Notes: generated from the sequence alone by a model not told the origin. A DNA stretch of 64,000 nt from Sphingomonas limnosediminicola (GCF_039537965.1 NZ_BAABBM010000001.1:62001-126000), one strand, 5' to 3'; shown: positions 1-11,200, numbered from the stretch's first letter. Numbers and translations are program-made.

Positions 1-705
1 GTCCAGGCAGGCGATTACACCGCGCACGATGTCGTCAACGTAGGTGAAGTCCCGCCGCATCTCGCCGCGGTTGAAAAGCGGCACCGGCTGGCCCGCGAAC
101 AGCGCCCTGGTGAAGATCCACATTGCCATGTCTGGACGGCCCCATGGACCGTAGACGGTGAAGAACCGCAAACCGGTCAAAGGCAGTCGGTAGGTGTTCG
201 CGTAGGATTCGCTGAGCAGTTCGTCAGCCTTCTTCGTGGCCGCATAGAGTGAGAGCGGGTGATCGACGCGGTCCTCGACCCGGAATGGTAGATCCTTGTT
301 TCCGCCGTAGACCGACGAGGAGGAAGCGTAGACCATGTGCTTGGTCTGCAGGGAGCGCGCCAGCTCCAGCATGTTGCAGTGGCCGACGAGGTTGGACTGC
401 ACATAAGCTTGCGGATTTTCGAGACTGTAGCGAACCCCAGCCTGCGCCCCGAGATGGACGATCCGGTCGATCGGACGCGCGTCCGCGACCTTATTCAGTG
501 CGTCGGCATCGGCGAAATCGACGCGCTCGAAACGGAAGCGGTTGCCATATTGCCGCGCCAGGTTGTCCAGCCGCGCCTGCTTGAGCGACGGATCGTAATA
601 GTCATTGAGATTGTCGATCCCGATGACCTCTTCACCGCGTTCGAGAAGTGCGCGCGAGGTGGTTGCGCCGATGAAACCTGCAGCACCGGTGACGAGAACA
701 GCCAT
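1..705 (-). CDS. UDP-glucuronate 4-epimerase-type NAD-dependent epimerase (3' end beyond window)
   Basis: An open frame runs from an ATG at 705 to the left edge without a stop, giving 235 residues of a family usually about 330 long. The N-terminus has the Rossmann glycine motif VTGAAGFIG (residues 5-13). The extended SDR active site follows: YASSSSVYGG and then the catalytic YAATK (Tyr-x3-Lys). The tract RFFTVYGPWGRPDMA and the RRDFTYVDD motif at the truncated end are typical of LpsL/CapI-type UDP-glucuronate epimerases. These interconvert UDP-glucuronate and UDP-galacturonate in the cytoplasm for capsule, LPS or exopolysaccharide. An in-frame ATG at 717 is an alternative start. The next gene diverges 53 bp away, so the two share a short promoter region. 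The substrate is inferred; another UDP-sugar epimerase remains possible. Confidence 0.85.
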   Translation of the reverse strand, partial: MAVLVTGAAGFIGATTSRALLERGEEVIGIDNLNDYYDPSLKQARLDNLARQYGNRFRFERVDFADADALNKVADARPIDRIVHLGAQAGVRYSLENPQAYVQSNLVGHCNMLELARSLQTKHMVYASSSSVYGGNKDLPFRVEDRVDHPLSLYAATKKADELLSESYANTYRLPLTGLRFFTVYGPWGRPDMAMWIFTRALFAGQPVPLFNRGEMRRDFTYVDDIVRGVIACLD

Positions 706-758
706 GGCCCGTCCCATAGGGGGTGCAGCCGCGCGCAGAAAGGCCCTAGAGCGCAGGC

Positions 759-3700
759 GTGAATCGCAGCTGGACCTTCGCCATCGACCGTGGCGGTACC
801 TTCACCGATGTCGTTGCGCGCTCGTCGGATGGAAGGACGCGCGTCGAGAAGCTGCTGTCGGAGAATCCGGGCCAATATGAGGATGCGGCGCTCGAGGCGG
901 TTCGACGGGTGCTCGCGGAGGAAGGCGGTTCGGTCGCCGAGGTGCGGATGGGCACCACGGTTGCGACGAATGCACTGCTCGAGCGGAAGGGCGAGCGGGT
1001 CGCACTGGCGATCACGCGAGGGTTCGGTGACGCACTGCGGATCGGCTATCAGGCGCGGCCAAACATCTTTGCCCGGCATATCGTTCTGCCTTCGATGCTG
1101 TACGAGCAGGTGGTCGAGATCAACGAGCGTGTCGGTGGCGATGGAGACGTGCTGGCCGAGCTGGATGAAGGGCAGACCCGAAATGCCTTGGCAGGCGTAC
1201 GGGCGTCTGGGATTGATGCGCTTGCAATCATCCTCATGCACGGCTGGCGGTTCACCGATCATGAGGCACGAGTCGCGGCGATCGCACGGGAACTCGGCTT
1301 TTCGCAGGTCTCCGTCAGCCACGAGGTCGCGCCGCTCATCAAGCTGATCGGGCGCGGCGATACGACTGTGGTCGATGCTTATCTTTCGCCTGTGCTCCGG
1401 CGGTACATCGATCGCGTCGCCGCCGGTTTGGATGCGGAGACCGGGCTTCACTTCATGCAGTCGAACGGCGGGCTAGCCGAGGCGAGCGCGTTCAGGGGCA
1501 AGGACGCTATTCTTTCGGGCCCGGCCGGGGGTGTCGTGGGCATGGTCGCAGCAAGCAAGGCGCATGGCGGCGACAGGCTCATCGGCTTCGACATGGGCGG
1601 AACATCCACAGATGTCTCGCACTACGCCGGGTCGTACGAGCTGGCGGACGAAAGCGTGGTCGCTGGTGTGCGCATCCGCGCCCCAATGATGCAGATTCAT
1701 ACCGTCGCGGCCGGGGGTGGATCGATCTGCCGGTTTGATGGCATGCGATTCCGGGTCGGGCCGGAATCGGCGGGCGCGAACCCTGGTCCGGCCTGTTATC
1801 GCAACGGCGGGCCGCTTACCGTCACTGACTGCAACCTGTTTCTCGGTCGAATCGATCCCGAGCATTTCCCAAAGGTGTTTGGGCCTAACGGAGATCAGCC
1901 GCTGGACCACGCCATGTCCGAAAAGCGTCTGCAAGAAGTTGCGGATTTGCTCGGCGGCTCGAAGAGCCATGCGGAGATCGCCGAGGGATTCCTCGACATC
2001 GCCGTGGACAATATGGCCGCGGCCATCCGCAAGATCTCAATCGCGCGCGGCCACGACGTAAGTCTGTATTCGCTGGCCTGTTTCGGGGGGGCGGGCGGTC
2101 AGCACGCTTGTAAGGTCGCCGACGCGCTCGGAATGGAGCGCATCCTCATTCATCCACTTGCCGGCGTCCTGTCCGCCTTCGGGATTGGCATCGCGGATGT
2201 GAAAGCTATTCGCGAGGTGAGCCTGCTTCAGCCGCTCGGCAGCGACTTTTCGAAGGCGCTCGCCGATCTCGAGCAGGCCGCGACGGATACGCTGCTGGAT
2301 CAGGACATTCACGCGGAGCGCATTCAATCAAAACGGAGGGCCCGACTGCGGACCGCGGGCAGTGATACGACATTGGAGATCGACATTGCCGATGCGACGG
2401 TGATGCGGTCCGCCTTCGCGGATCTCCACAAGCAACGCTTCGGCTATTTCGACGAAGATGCGGAGGTCGTCGTCGATGCCTTGGTCGCTGAGGCAATCGC
2501 TAGTTCCGAACTGCCGGAAATGGGGCAGGACGCCGCAAGCGCTCGGGAAACTTGGAACGGCCCTTCGCTCATTTTCGATCCGACGAGCACCATCGTCGTC
2601 GAACCCGGCTGGCGCGCCGAACGCGTGGCCGACGGCACGCTAGTTCTTACTCGCGCCGTCCCGCCGAAGCGTGAAAGAGCGATGGGCACCGAAGTCGATC
2701 CGGTCAGGCTGGAGATCTTCAACAACCTGCTCATGGCAATCGCGGAAGAAATGGGCGTCGCACTGCAAGCGACGGCGACAAGCGTGAACATCAAGGAACG
2801 CCTCGATTTTTCCTGCGCCATTTTCAACGCCGAAGGTGCGTTGATCGCCAACGCGCCGCACATCCCTGTGCATCTCGGCTCAATGGGAGAGAGCATCCGC
2901 CGCATTCTCGACACTCGAGGCGAACGCCGAGACGGGCGCGGGATCAGGCGCGGCGATGCCTATGTTCTGAACGACCCCTATCGCGGCGGCACACACCTGC
3001 CTGACATTACGGTCATTGTTCCGGTTTTTTACGGCGACGAGGCGGCGCCGTCAGCATTCGTGGCGGCGCGCGGGCATCATGCGGACATCGGCGGGATCAC
3101 GCCCGGCTCCATGCCGCCCGACAGCCGTAGCATCGACGAGGAAGGAGTCCTCATCGACAACCTTCTCCTGGTCGATGAAGGCCATTTCCGCGAGCGCGAG
3201 ATGCGGGCCCTCCTGACGGCGGGCCAATGGCCTGCGCGCAGTCCGGACAGGAACATCTCGGATTTGAAGGCGCAGCTCGCTGCCTGCTCACGCGGTGCCG
3301 AGGTCTTGGCGCGGACAGCACGCGAGTATGGATCGGAGGTGGTTGCGGCTTACATGGACCACGTTCTCGCCAACGCCGAAGAGTCGGTGCGACGCCTCCT
3401 CGACCGGCTCGACGATGGCGAGTTCGACTATGAAATGGACAATGGCGCGTATGTCCGCGTCCGGATCAGCGTCGACAAAGCGGCTCGGACGGCGACCTTT
3501 GATTTCACCGGCACCAGCGATCAGCTTCCCGACAACTTCAATGCACCATTCTCAATCGTGCGCGCCGCGTCATTATATGTCGTGCGCACGCTGATCGACG
3601 ATGCGATCCCGATGAACGATGGATGCTTGCGGCCAGTCCGGCTCATCGTGCCGGACGGGTCGATGTTGAATCCGAGGTATCCGGCCGCCGTCGTCGCCGG

Positions 3701-4244
3701 GAATGTCGAGACGAGCCAGGTCGTGACGGATGCATTGTTCGCCGCGACCGGACGCCTCGCGCCGAGCCAGGGCACCATGAACAACTTCACCTTCGGCAAC
3801 GATCGCCACCAATATTACGAGACGATTGCCGGCGGGTCGGGCGCTGGTCCAGACCATGACGGTACCAGCGCGGTGCAGACGCACATGACCAACAGCCGGC
3901 TCACCGATCCCGAGGTTCTCGAGACACGCTTGCCCGTTCGGCTGGAACAATTCGCGATCCGGCGCGGATCGGGCGGTGCGGGGGCTCATCGCGGTGGTGA
4001 CGGGATCATTCGAGAAGTGACGTTCCTTGAACCGATGCGCGCAAACATTCTCGCCAATCGTCGACGCGTTCCGCCGTCCGGCCTCGCGGGCGGTGCCGAC
4101 GCAGCGGCCGGCCGCAATTGGGTGGTGCGGACCAACGGCGATATCGAAATGCTGAGCGCGACGGCCTCCGCAGATGTCGAGCCTGGGGACCACTTCGTCA
4201 TCGAGACGCCGGGCGGCGGCGGATTCGGGAGTCGCGGCGAATGA
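759..4244 (+). CDS. 5-oxoprolinase / hydantoinase, fused HyuA-HyuB form
   Basis: This 1161-residue protein joins both halves of the hydantoinase/oxoprolinase family. The HyuA-like ATPase half opens with DRGGTFTD (residues 10-17), followed by the GPAGGVVGM loop (about 253) and [10 protein letters not shown] (about 276). The HyuB-like half starts near [10 protein letters not shown] (about 646) and ends in the usual glycine-rich TPGGGGFG tail. The fused layout and length match ATP-dependent 5-oxoprolinases, which open 5-oxo-L-proline (pyroglutamate) to glutamate. Separate hydantoinases usually encode the halves as two genes. The start is a GTG at 759, chosen because the family N-terminus follows directly. 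Its stop overlaps the next start (ATGA), so it leads a four-gene coupled operon. The 5-oxoproline substrate is inferred from the fusion and from its neighbours. Confidence 0.87.
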   Translation: MNRSWTFAIDRGGTFTDVVARSSDGRTRVEKLLSENPGQYEDAALEAVRRVLAEEGGSVAEVRMGTTVATNALLERKGERVALAITRGFGDALRIGYQARPNIFARHIVLPSMLYEQVVEINERVGGDGDVLAELDEGQTRNALAGVRASGIDALAIILMHGWRFTDHEARVAAIARELGFSQVSVSHEVAPLIKLIGRGDTTVVDAYLSPVLRRYIDRVAAGLDAETGLHFMQSNGGLAEASAFRGKDAILSGPAGGVVGMVAASKAHGGDRLIGFDMGGTSTDVSHYAGSYELADESVVAGVRIRAPMMQIHTVAAGGGSICRFDGMRFRVGPESAGANPGPACYRNGGPLTVTDCNLFLGRIDPEHFPKVFGPNGDQPLDHAMSEKRLQEVADLLGGSKSHAEIAEGFLDIAVDNMAAAIRKISIARGHDVSLYSLACFGGAGGQHACKVADALGMERILIHPLAGVLSAFGIGIADVKAIREVSLLQPLGSDFSKALADLEQAATDTLLDQDIHAERIQSKRRARLRTAGSDTTLEIDIADATVMRSAFADLHKQRFGYFDEDAEVVVDALVAEAIASSELPEMGQDAASARETWNGPSLIFDPTSTIVVEPGWRAERVADGTLVLTRAVPPKRERAMGTEVDPVRLEIFNNLLMAIAEEMGVALQATATSVNIKERLDFSCAIFNAEGALIANAPHIPVHLGSMGESIRRILDTRGERRDGRGIRRGDAYVLNDPYRGGTHLPDITVIVPVFYGDEAAPSAFVAARGHHADIGGITPGSMPPDSRSIDEEGVLIDNLLLVDEGHFREREMRALLTAGQWPARSPDRNISDLKAQLAACSRGAEVLARTAREYGSEVVAAYMDHVLANAEESVRRLLDRLDDGEFDYEMDNGAYVRVRISVDKAARTATFDFTGTSDQLPDNFNAPFSIVRAASLYVVRTLIDDAIPMNDGCLRPVRLIVPDGSMLNPRYPAAVVAGNVETSQVVTDALFAATGRLAPSQGTMNNFTFGNDRHQYYETIAGGSGAGPDHDGTSAVQTHMTNSRLTDPEVLETRLPVRLEQFAIRRGSGGAGAHRGGDGIIREVTFLEPMRANILANRRRVPPSGLAGGADAAAGRNWVVRTNGDIEMLSATASADVEPGDHFVIETPGGGGFGSRGE

Positions 4245-4915
4245 TCGATTACTGGCCGCTCTTGGGCATTGCCGTCGTCGTGGTCGGTTTCGCGCTGCGA
4301 TTCAATCCACTGCTTGTGGTGGCGGTTGCCGCCATCGCTACCGGCCTGCTCGGCCACATGCCGTTCGAGAGGGTGCTCGGGACGCTCGGCAAGGGCTTCA
4401 ACGACAATCGCAACGTCACCTTGATCTATATCGTGCTGCCGGTGATCGGCCTGCTGGAGCGCTATGGCCTGCAGCAGCGGGCGCGCACGATCATTGCTGA
4501 AATGCGCGGTGCGACAACCGGCCGCCTGTTGATCGCCTACCTCGGGCTGCGCCAGGTCCTGTCCGCCCTTGGCCTCACCTCCGTCGCGGGACATGCGCAG
4601 ACGGTTCGGCCACTCGTCGCGCCCATGGCCGTCGCAGCGGCGGAGAAGCAGCACGGCAAGCTCGACGAAGCCACAGAAGAACGCGTGAAGGCCATGTCCG
4701 CGGCGACCGACAATGTCGGGCTTTTCTTCGGCGAGGACATCTTCCTGGCCATCGCGTCGATCCTGCTGATCCAGGGAACGTTGGCGGGTTTCGACATTCA
4801 GCTGACGCCTTTCCAGCTTTCGGTTTGGGCAATTCCGACGGCTATTTGCGCCTTCATCATTCACGGCACGAGACTGCTGTTGCTCGACCGCAAGCTGAAG
4901 GGCGGGCCCAAGTGA
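4241..4915 (+). CDS. DUF969 family membrane protein (predicted 5-oxoproline transporter subunit)
   Basis: A 224-residue, strongly hydrophobic protein with several membrane segments: the first spans about residues 5-35, then a long segment after [18 protein letters not shown], and a C-terminal one. The sequence fits DUF969, a family almost always found with DUF979. The ATG at 4241 overlaps the oxoprolinase stop (ATGA), which fixes the start; longer upstream readings run inside the oxoprolinase gene and are not credible. DUF969/DUF979 pairs are known to lie beside pyroglutamyl-peptidase genes in other bacteria. Here the partner is oxoprolinase, which suggests a carrier for 5-oxoproline. The transport role is inference; no biochemical proof is visible. 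Confidence 0.8.
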   Translation: MIDYWPLLGIAVVVVGFALRFNPLLVVAVAAIATGLLGHMPFERVLGTLGKGFNDNRNVTLIYIVLPVIGLLERYGLQQRARTIIAEMRGATTGRLLIAYLGLRQVLSALGLTSVAGHAQTVRPLVAPMAVAAAEKQHGKLDEATEERVKAMSAATDNVGLFFGEDIFLAIASILLIQGTLAGFDIQLTPFQLSVWAIPTAICAFIIHGTRLLLLDRKLKGGPK

Positions 4916-5868
4916 TCAATCTTCACTGGGTCTATGTGCTGGTAGGCGCGGTGTTCGGCGCCTGGTCCGTCTTCAGCGCGCGCGACCGATCAAACCCGAA
5001 GCGGTTCGGCAATGCTGCCTTCTGGGGTCTGCTGGCGATCAGTTTCTGGTTCGGCGACATCCTTGGGGACTTCGGCAATGGCATCCTCGTCCTTGCTCTG
5101 GTGGCTATTGCAGGGACGCACCTTCTGGGCCGAGGCTCAGGCGAGTCGACGAGGAAGGAAGAGCGCTCGGCTTGCTCCGAGCGCCTCGGCAACAAGCTAT
5201 TCCTACCGGCGCTGGTGGTCCCATTCACGGCGTTCCTCGGAACCCTGCTGTTCAATTACACGCCGCTGAAGGCCCTGAACCTCATCGATCCAAAGTCAGT
5301 GACGCTTGTCCTGCTCGGTGTCGGCGTCATCGTCGCCTTGGCGGTCTGTTATGTCTGGCTGAGACCTCCCGTCTTCGCTGCGGTGGAAGAGGGAAGGCGG
5401 CTCATCGACTCGATCGGATGGGCCGTGGTCCTGCCGCAGATGCTGGCAGCACTCGGCGCAGTCTTTGCGGCTGCCGGCGTCGGCACGACCATCGGGTCGA
5501 TGGCCAGCGCCGTAATCCCGCACGGCAGCATTCTGCTCGCCGTGCTTCTTTACGCCCTCGGGATGGTCGTATTCACGATGATCATGGGCAACGCCTTCGC
5601 CGCATTCCCAGTCATGGCTGCGGCAATCGGTGTGCCCATCCTGATCCATCAGGACGGCGGCAATGCGGCCGTGATCGGCGCTGTGGGAATGCTTGCGGGA
5701 TTTTGCGGGACGTTGATGACCCCCATGGCGGCGAACTTCAACATCGTCCCAGCGGCGCTGCTCGAGCTTAAAGACCAGTACGGAGTCATCAGGGCGCAGG
5801 CGCCGACTGCGATCGTCCTGCTGATCGCCAACGTCGTGATCCTTTACGTCGCGGGGTTCCATCTGTGA
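4912..5868 (+). CDS. DUF979 family membrane protein (partner of DUF969)
   Basis: This protein has 318 residues if started at the GTG at 4912, which overlaps the DUF969 stop (GTGA). The start [20 protein letters not shown] is a membrane segment typical of the family. About nine to ten hydrophobic segments follow, with a charged loop near residues 78-92. The conserved core MVVFTMIMGNAFAAFPVMAA and the tract AGFCGTLMTPMAANFNIVPA resemble helix-loop regions of secondary transporters. It probably forms one transporter with DUF969 in the inner membrane. Stop and next start overlap again (GTGA). The family assignment is by recognition; the substrate is inferred from the operon. Confidence 0.8.
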   Translation: MINLHWVYVLVGAVFGAWSVFSARDRSNPKRFGNAAFWGLLAISFWFGDILGDFGNGILVLALVAIAGTHLLGRGSGESTRKEERSACSERLGNKLFLPALVVPFTAFLGTLLFNYTPLKALNLIDPKSVTLVLLGVGVIVALAVCYVWLRPPVFAAVEEGRRLIDSIGWAVVLPQMLAALGAVFAAAGVGTTIGSMASAVIPHGSILLAVLLYALGMVVFTMIMGNAFAAFPVMAAAIGVPILIHQDGGNAAVIGAVGMLAGFCGTLMTPMAANFNIVPAALLELKDQYGVIRAQAPTAIVLLIANVVILYVAGFHL

Positions 5869-6848
5869 CCGGCCTCGACGCTTCGACCGCCTCAAGCATG
5901 GCCGGCATTGCCCTCGCTCATGTCGCGAAGGAATATCCGCACAAGCTTGATCACGTACTGCTTTGCGACGAGGATGCGAAGCCGCCGCGCGCTCTCCACC
6001 CTCTCTTTTTCGGCAGCTTGGACTGGCACAGCTGCGTGCATGGCTGGTGGATGCTACTTACGCTTCGGCGGCTCTTTCCCGACACCGACGAGGCCGATCA
6101 GATCGCCAAACTCGCGAATGACACGTTCACGCGAGTCAAGGTCGCGGTCGAGCTCGCCTATCTCGACCGTCCGCTCAGCGGTGGCTTCGAACGGCCCTAT
6201 GGTTGGGCTTGGCTGCTTTACCTGCATCTCGAGGCAACTCGACATTCCGAAGATTGGGCTTCGGCGCTTGAGCCGCTTGCGACCGCGTTTGCCGAACGGC
6301 TGCGCGCTTATCTTTCGATCCTGACCTATCCGATCCGCGTCGGCACGCATTTCAACACCTGCTTTGCACTGGTGCTCTCGCTTGAATGGGCGGATGCATT
6401 CGATCGCGGGTTAGCGTCGGCCATCCGGGATCGAACGCGGCATTGGTTCGGGGCAGATCGCGACTGCCAGGCTTGGGAACCGGGCGGTGATGAGTTCCTG
6501 TCGTCGGCACTGACGGAAGCCTTGTGCATGGCTCGCACGCACCCGTCGCTATTCCCGATCTGGTTTGAGCAATTCCTGCCGAGGGTCGGCGCTCGGGAGC
6601 CAGCGACCTTGTTCATGCCGGCGATCGTCAGCGACCGGAGCGACGGCAAGATCGCGCATCTCGATGGGCTAAACCTCAGCCGCGCGTGGTGCTGGCGGGG
6701 CATCGCGCCGCTGCTGCCGCCAACTGAGCGATCGGTTGCCGAGGCTGCAGCAGACGAACATCTGGCCGCCGCGATGCCGCACCTGTCAGGCGATTACATG
6801 GGCGAGCACTGGCTCGCGAGCTTCGCGCTGCTTGCCCTGCTGACGTAG
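5865..6848 (+). CDS. DUF2891 family protein, last gene of the oxoprolinase operon
   Basis: A 327-residue soluble protein with no signal peptide, starting at a GTG that overlaps the DUF979 stop. Near residues 43-60 is the histidine- and tryptophan-rich stretch HPLFFGSLDWHSCVHGWW, the hallmark of DUF2891. Other conserved-looking pieces are GGFERPYGWAWLLYLH and the glutamate/aspartate-rich EPGGDEFLSSALTEA. The regular helical pattern suggests an alpha/alpha barrel, but this is only an impression. Its function is unknown. Translational coupling to oxoprolinase and the DUF969/979 pair implies a role in 5-oxoproline or related amide use, possibly as an accessory hydrolase. Its last 55 bp overlap the end of the opposing efflux gene. 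Confidence 0.75.
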   Translation: MTGLDASTASSMAGIALAHVAKEYPHKLDHVLLCDEDAKPPRALHPLFFGSLDWHSCVHGWWMLLTLRRLFPDTDEADQIAKLANDTFTRVKVAVELAYLDRPLSGGFERPYGWAWLLYLHLEATRHSEDWASALEPLATAFAERLRAYLSILTYPIRVGTHFNTCFALVLSLEWADAFDRGLASAIRDRTRHWFGADRDCQAWEPGGDEFLSSALTEALCMARTHPSLFPIWFEQFLPRVGAREPATLFMPAIVSDRSDGKIAHLDGLNLSRAWCWRGIAPLLPPTERSVAEAAADEHLAAAMPHLSGDYMGEHWLASFALLALLT

Positions 6849-8281
6849 GTCACGTCGCACAGCGGCGCGTTCTGGAGCAGGGCGTCGCCACCAAGCGTCT
6901 GGTAGAGCGTCACGCGGTTTTGCGCCGCCGTTCGCTTCGTCTCCACATAGGTCTGCTGAACCGAATAATATGATCGCTGCGCGTCAAGCACGTTGAGGAA
7001 GCTGTCGATGCCGGCGCGGTAGCGGGCTTCGGTCAGTTGCAGGACGTCGGCTGCCGCGGCCTGTTGCCGGCCGGTTGCCGCAATCTGCTCGTCCATCGTT
7101 CCATGCCTGGCGAGCGCGTCGGAAACCTCTCGGAAGGCGGTCTGGACGGTACGCTGGTATGTCGCGAGAGCCGCGTTGCGCTGCGCTTCGGTGAGACGAA
7201 CGTTGGCGCGGCCGGCCCCAGCCTGGAAGATCGCATAAGTGGCGTTGGCGCCGGCCTGTCCGCCGAACGCGCCACCGGTGAACAGGCTGGTCAGCGCCGA
7301 GCTTGCGAACCCGAGGACGCCGGTCAGCGTGATTTTTGGGAAGAGTGCGGCGCGTGCAGCGCCAATATTCGCGTTGGCGGAGCGCAGTTGATACTCGGCC
7401 TGCACGACGTCAGGTCGCCTCAGGAGAACGTAGGAGTTCACGCCCGCGGGAAGTTCGGCAATCGTCTTGCCCGCTTGATCGATTGAGGCCGGAAGCAGGA
7501 CAGGAGCGACGGGTCCCCCGACGAGCAATTGCAGCGCATTCATGTCCTGCGCGACGAGCGTCTTCTGTTGCGCAAGGTTGGCTTGGGCCTGGCTCAGTAT
7601 CTCTTGTGCTTGGCTAAGATCAGTACGCGGCGCGATTCCGCCTTCGAGGCGAATGCGGGTCAGGCGAACGCTTTGCTGGGCGGTGTTCACCGTTTGCTGG
7701 GAAACCAGAAGCAGGCTCGAGTCCGCCGCATAATCGAGCCAGGCATTGGCAATGTCGGCAACGAGCGTCAGCCGTGTTGAGCGAGCTCCTGCCTCGGTCG
7801 CCAGATATCGCTCGAATTGCGCCTTTGTCAGGGAGCGAAGCCGACCGAACAGGTCGATCTCCCAGTTCGGCACGCTAAGGCCGAGAGAATAATCGGCCGT
7901 CACGCCATTGGAACCGCCAGAACTTGAGCCGGATCCGCTGCTCGACCGGGTGATCGTTGGCGTTACGCCAGCCGACGCGTTCAGCTGCGGAAACTGCTGT
8001 GCCCGCTGAATCCGGTACTGTTCCCGAGCCTCAGCGATGTTTGCCGCGGCCACCATCAGGTCGCGGTTATTGACCAGCGCCTGCGCAATCAGCGTTTGAA
8101 GCCGAACGTCGGTGAAAATCTGCTTGTAGGTGATCGCAGGGAGAGCGGCTTCGGATTGGGCGAGGTAGGGGCTCCCGACGGGCCATGATGTTGGGATCGC
8201 CGGATCGGCCTGGCCGAGCTTCGGCTCCATTGTCGCGCACCCGGTGCTCAGAAGCGCGAGAAATGCGACGGAGCGCCTCAT
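6794..8281 (-). CDS. RND efflux outer membrane factor, NodT/OprM family lipoprotein
   Basis: A 495-residue TolC-type channel. The N-terminus MRRSVAFLALLSTGC is a lipoprotein signal with lipobox LSTGC. The body holds the two OEP repeats: the first includes LGLSVPNWEIDLFGRLRSL and the second RRPDVVQAEYQLRSANANIG, both very typical of NodT/OprM proteins. It would form the outer membrane exit duct for the pump encoded upstream, whose stop overlaps its start by 4 bp. After the usual end (YQTLGG) there are about 29 more residues with two cysteines, encoded antisense to the DUF2891 C-terminus. That tail is unusual and may come from loss of an earlier stop. Confidence 0.93.
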   Translation of the reverse strand: MRRSVAFLALLSTGCATMEPKLGQADPAIPTSWPVGSPYLAQSEAALPAITYKQIFTDVRLQTLIAQALVNNRDLMVAAANIAEAREQYRIQRAQQFPQLNASAGVTPTITRSSSGSGSSSGGSNGVTADYSLGLSVPNWEIDLFGRLRSLTKAQFERYLATEAGARSTRLTLVADIANAWLDYAADSSLLLVSQQTVNTAQQSVRLTRIRLEGGIAPRTDLSQAQEILSQAQANLAQQKTLVAQDMNALQLLVGGPVAPVLLPASIDQAGKTIAELPAGVNSYVLLRRPDVVQAEYQLRSANANIGAARAALFPKITLTGVLGFASSALTSLFTGGAFGGQAGANATYAIFQAGAGRANVRLTEAQRNAALATYQRTVQTAFREVSDALARHGTMDEQIAATGRQQAAAADVLQLTEARYRAGIDSFLNVLDAQRSYYSVQQTYVETKRTAAQNRVTLYQTLGGDALLQNAPLCDVTYVSRASSAKLASQCSPM

Positions 8282-11200
8282 ACTTCGGCCTCCTTCCGAC
8301 CGCGCAGCCGCTCGCGAACCGCCTTGATGCCGTCGCGAACGCCGCGCCGCACGAGTACGAAGAAGAACGGGATGTAGAAGATGGCGAGGATCGTCGCCGT
8401 CAGCATTCCGCCTACCACTGCGGTACCAATGGCAGCGCGGCTATTGGCGCCGGCGCCGGTGGCGAACGCAAGCGGCAGACAGCCGAAGATAAACGCGAAG
8501 CTGGTCATCAGGATCGGCCGGAGCCGGATACGCGCAGCCTCCATTGCCGCATCGATCACGCGCATGCCTTCTCGCTCGGCCCGCTCGGCGAACTCGACCA
8601 TCAGGATTGCGTTCTTTGCGGACAGGCCCATCGTCGTGATCAGGCCTACTTGCAGATAGACGTCATTCTGCATGCTGCGCAGCGTCACGGCGAAAATCGA
8701 GCCGACCAGGCCGAGCGGGATGACGAGCAGCACGGCGACCGGAATCGACCAGCTCTCATAGAGGGCGGCAAGGCAAAGAAAGACGACGATCAAGGCAACG
8801 CCGTAGAGGATCGGCGCCTGGCCGGAGGACAGCCGCTCCTGATAGGACTGCCCGGCCCAGGCGACGTCGATACCCGGGATCTGCGAAGCGAGTTGCTCCA
8901 TGATATTCATCGCGTCGCCGGAGCTGACGCCCGGAGCGCCCTGGCCTGAGAGTTCGTAAGATGGGTAGCCGAGGAAGCGCGACAGACTGGTCGGCGTCGT
9001 CATCCACGAAGTCTGCGCGAATGACCCAAACGGGACCATGCCGCCTTGGTTGTTGCGGACGTACCATTGATTGATGTCGCTCGGCTCCGCGCGGAAGGGT
9101 GCGTCGCCCTGAACGTAAACGCGCTTGACCCGTCCGCGATCGATAAAGTCGTTGACGTAGCGGCCGCCCCAGGCGGTGGAGATGGTATTGTTGACGTCGC
9201 CGGCGCTCAGCCCAAGTGACGCAACACGTTCCTGGTTGATGTCGACCTTCAGGCTGGCGACGTCGGGTAGCTCGCTAAGGCGGACGGAAGTCAGTTTCGG
9301 GTTGGCCGACGCCTGACTGAGCAGCTTGTCGCGCGCAGCGGCAAACTCCTCGTTGCTCATGCTTCCCGTGTTTTGGATCTCCATCGTGAACCCAGTCGAC
9401 TGGCCGAGGCCGCGGATCGCGCCCGGAACGAGCGCGAATACCTGCGCGTCACGAAGGCCGCGGAACGCACCGGAAGCACGCTGCACGATGGCGTCGGCAC
9501 TGTTGTCCTTGCCGTGGCGGTTTTCGTAGTCAGCGAGGTTAATGAAGGCCTGGCCCGTATTCTGGCCGGCCGCGCCCTGTCCGCCGCCAGCCACGGTGAA
9601 ATAGGTTTTGACGTTGTGCTTCTCGGGCCCGTTGAGGAAGTAATTCTCCACGGCGAGCTGAACCTCGCGCGTCCGGGTCAGTGTCGCTCCGGCCGGAAGC
9701 CGGAATTGCACAAGCGCCGCGCCCTGATCTTCTGTCGGCAAGAACCCCGTCGGCAACCGCAGGAACAGCAGCGCCAGGATTACGACGACACCGCCGTAAA
9801 TGCCGAGAAACAGCCACTTGCGATTGACTACGGTGGTGACCGACCCGACGTACCAGTTGTTGAGCTTTTCGAAGCCCTCGTTGAATTTTACGCGGGAGCG
9901 CTCGACGCTGTGCGCGACCTTTGGCGCCCTTCGGCCCAGCCAACTCTCTTCGACAGTGCCGTGATTTCGCTTGAGGAGGTTCGCTGCGATCGCCGGACTG
10001 AGCGTGAGGGCGATGAACACGGACAGGCCCATTGCCGAGACGATCGTCGCCGCAAACTGCCGGTAGATGACGCCGGTCGACCCGCCGAAGAATACCATCG
10101 GCAGGAACACCGCCGAAAGAGCGAGCGCGATGGCGACCAGCGCCATCTGGATCTGCTCCATCGATTTGATCGTTGCCTCGCGCGGGCTGTACTCCGGGTT
10201 TTCGTCCATTAGCCGCTCGACATTTTCGACGACGACGATGGCGTCATCGACCAGCAGTCCGGTGGCCAGCACGAGCCCGAACAAGGTCATCGTGTTGATC
10301 GAGAATCCGAGCGCGTAGAGGATTCCGAACGTGCCAAGCAGCACGACCGGCACGGCGATGAAGGGGATCATCGTCGCCCGCCAGCTCTGCAGGAAGACGA
10401 ACATTACGAGGACGACCAGAAGGATCGCCTCGAACAGCGTCTTCACGACCTCCCAGATCGACAGCTTGATGAAGTTGGTCGTGTCGTTGGCGTAGGCGTA
10501 ATTGTAGCCCTGCGGCATTCGCGGGGCGATTTCCTCGACCTTCGCCTTGACGAGGTTGGCGGTGCGGAGCGCGTTCGCACCCGGCTCCAGCGAGATGCCG
10601 ATGCCAGCGCCTGGGTGGCCGTTGGCGCGGATGGTCGCGGAATAATTGTCCGCGCCCAGCTCGACGCGCCCTACGTCGCTTAGCAGCACTCTCGCGCCGC
10701 TCGGCTCACCCTTCACTATGATATTCCGGAACTGCTCAGGCGTCTGGAGACGGGATTGAGCCGTGACGGTGGCGTTGAGCAGTTGGCCCTGAGGCTGTGG
10801 CAGTCCGCCGATTTCGCCGGCCGCGACTTCGGTGTTCTGGTTGGCGATTGCGGTGACCACGTCACCGGGCATTAGGTTGAAGCTCGACAGCTTATGCGGA
10901 TCGAGCCAGATGCGCATTGCGTAGGAGGAGCCGAAGACGTTGACGTCGCCGACGCCTGGGACGCGCGACAGCTCGTCCTGCATGTTGGTTGTGAGCCAGT
11001 CGGAGACGTCGAAGTTCGTGCTCTTGTCGGTCTCGTCATAGATGCCGACAATCAGCAGAAGGTCCGGCGCCCCCTTGGTGACCGTGACGCCCTGTTGCTG
11101 AACCGGGGTCGGGAGGCGGGAAATCGCCTGTTGAATCTTATTCTGTACCTGGACTTGCGCGATGTCGGGATCGACGCCTTTCTGGAACACGGCGGAGATG

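Noticed and set aside
495..1451. 318-codon minus-strand frame across the epimerase and oxoprolinase starts
   Set aside because: Its sequence shows no family motif, and both opposing or overlapping frames have clear catalytic motifs.
9373..10212. 279-codon plus-strand frame opposite the RND permease
   Set aside because: Mirror-frame composition, and the RND frame is intact with all proton-relay residues.
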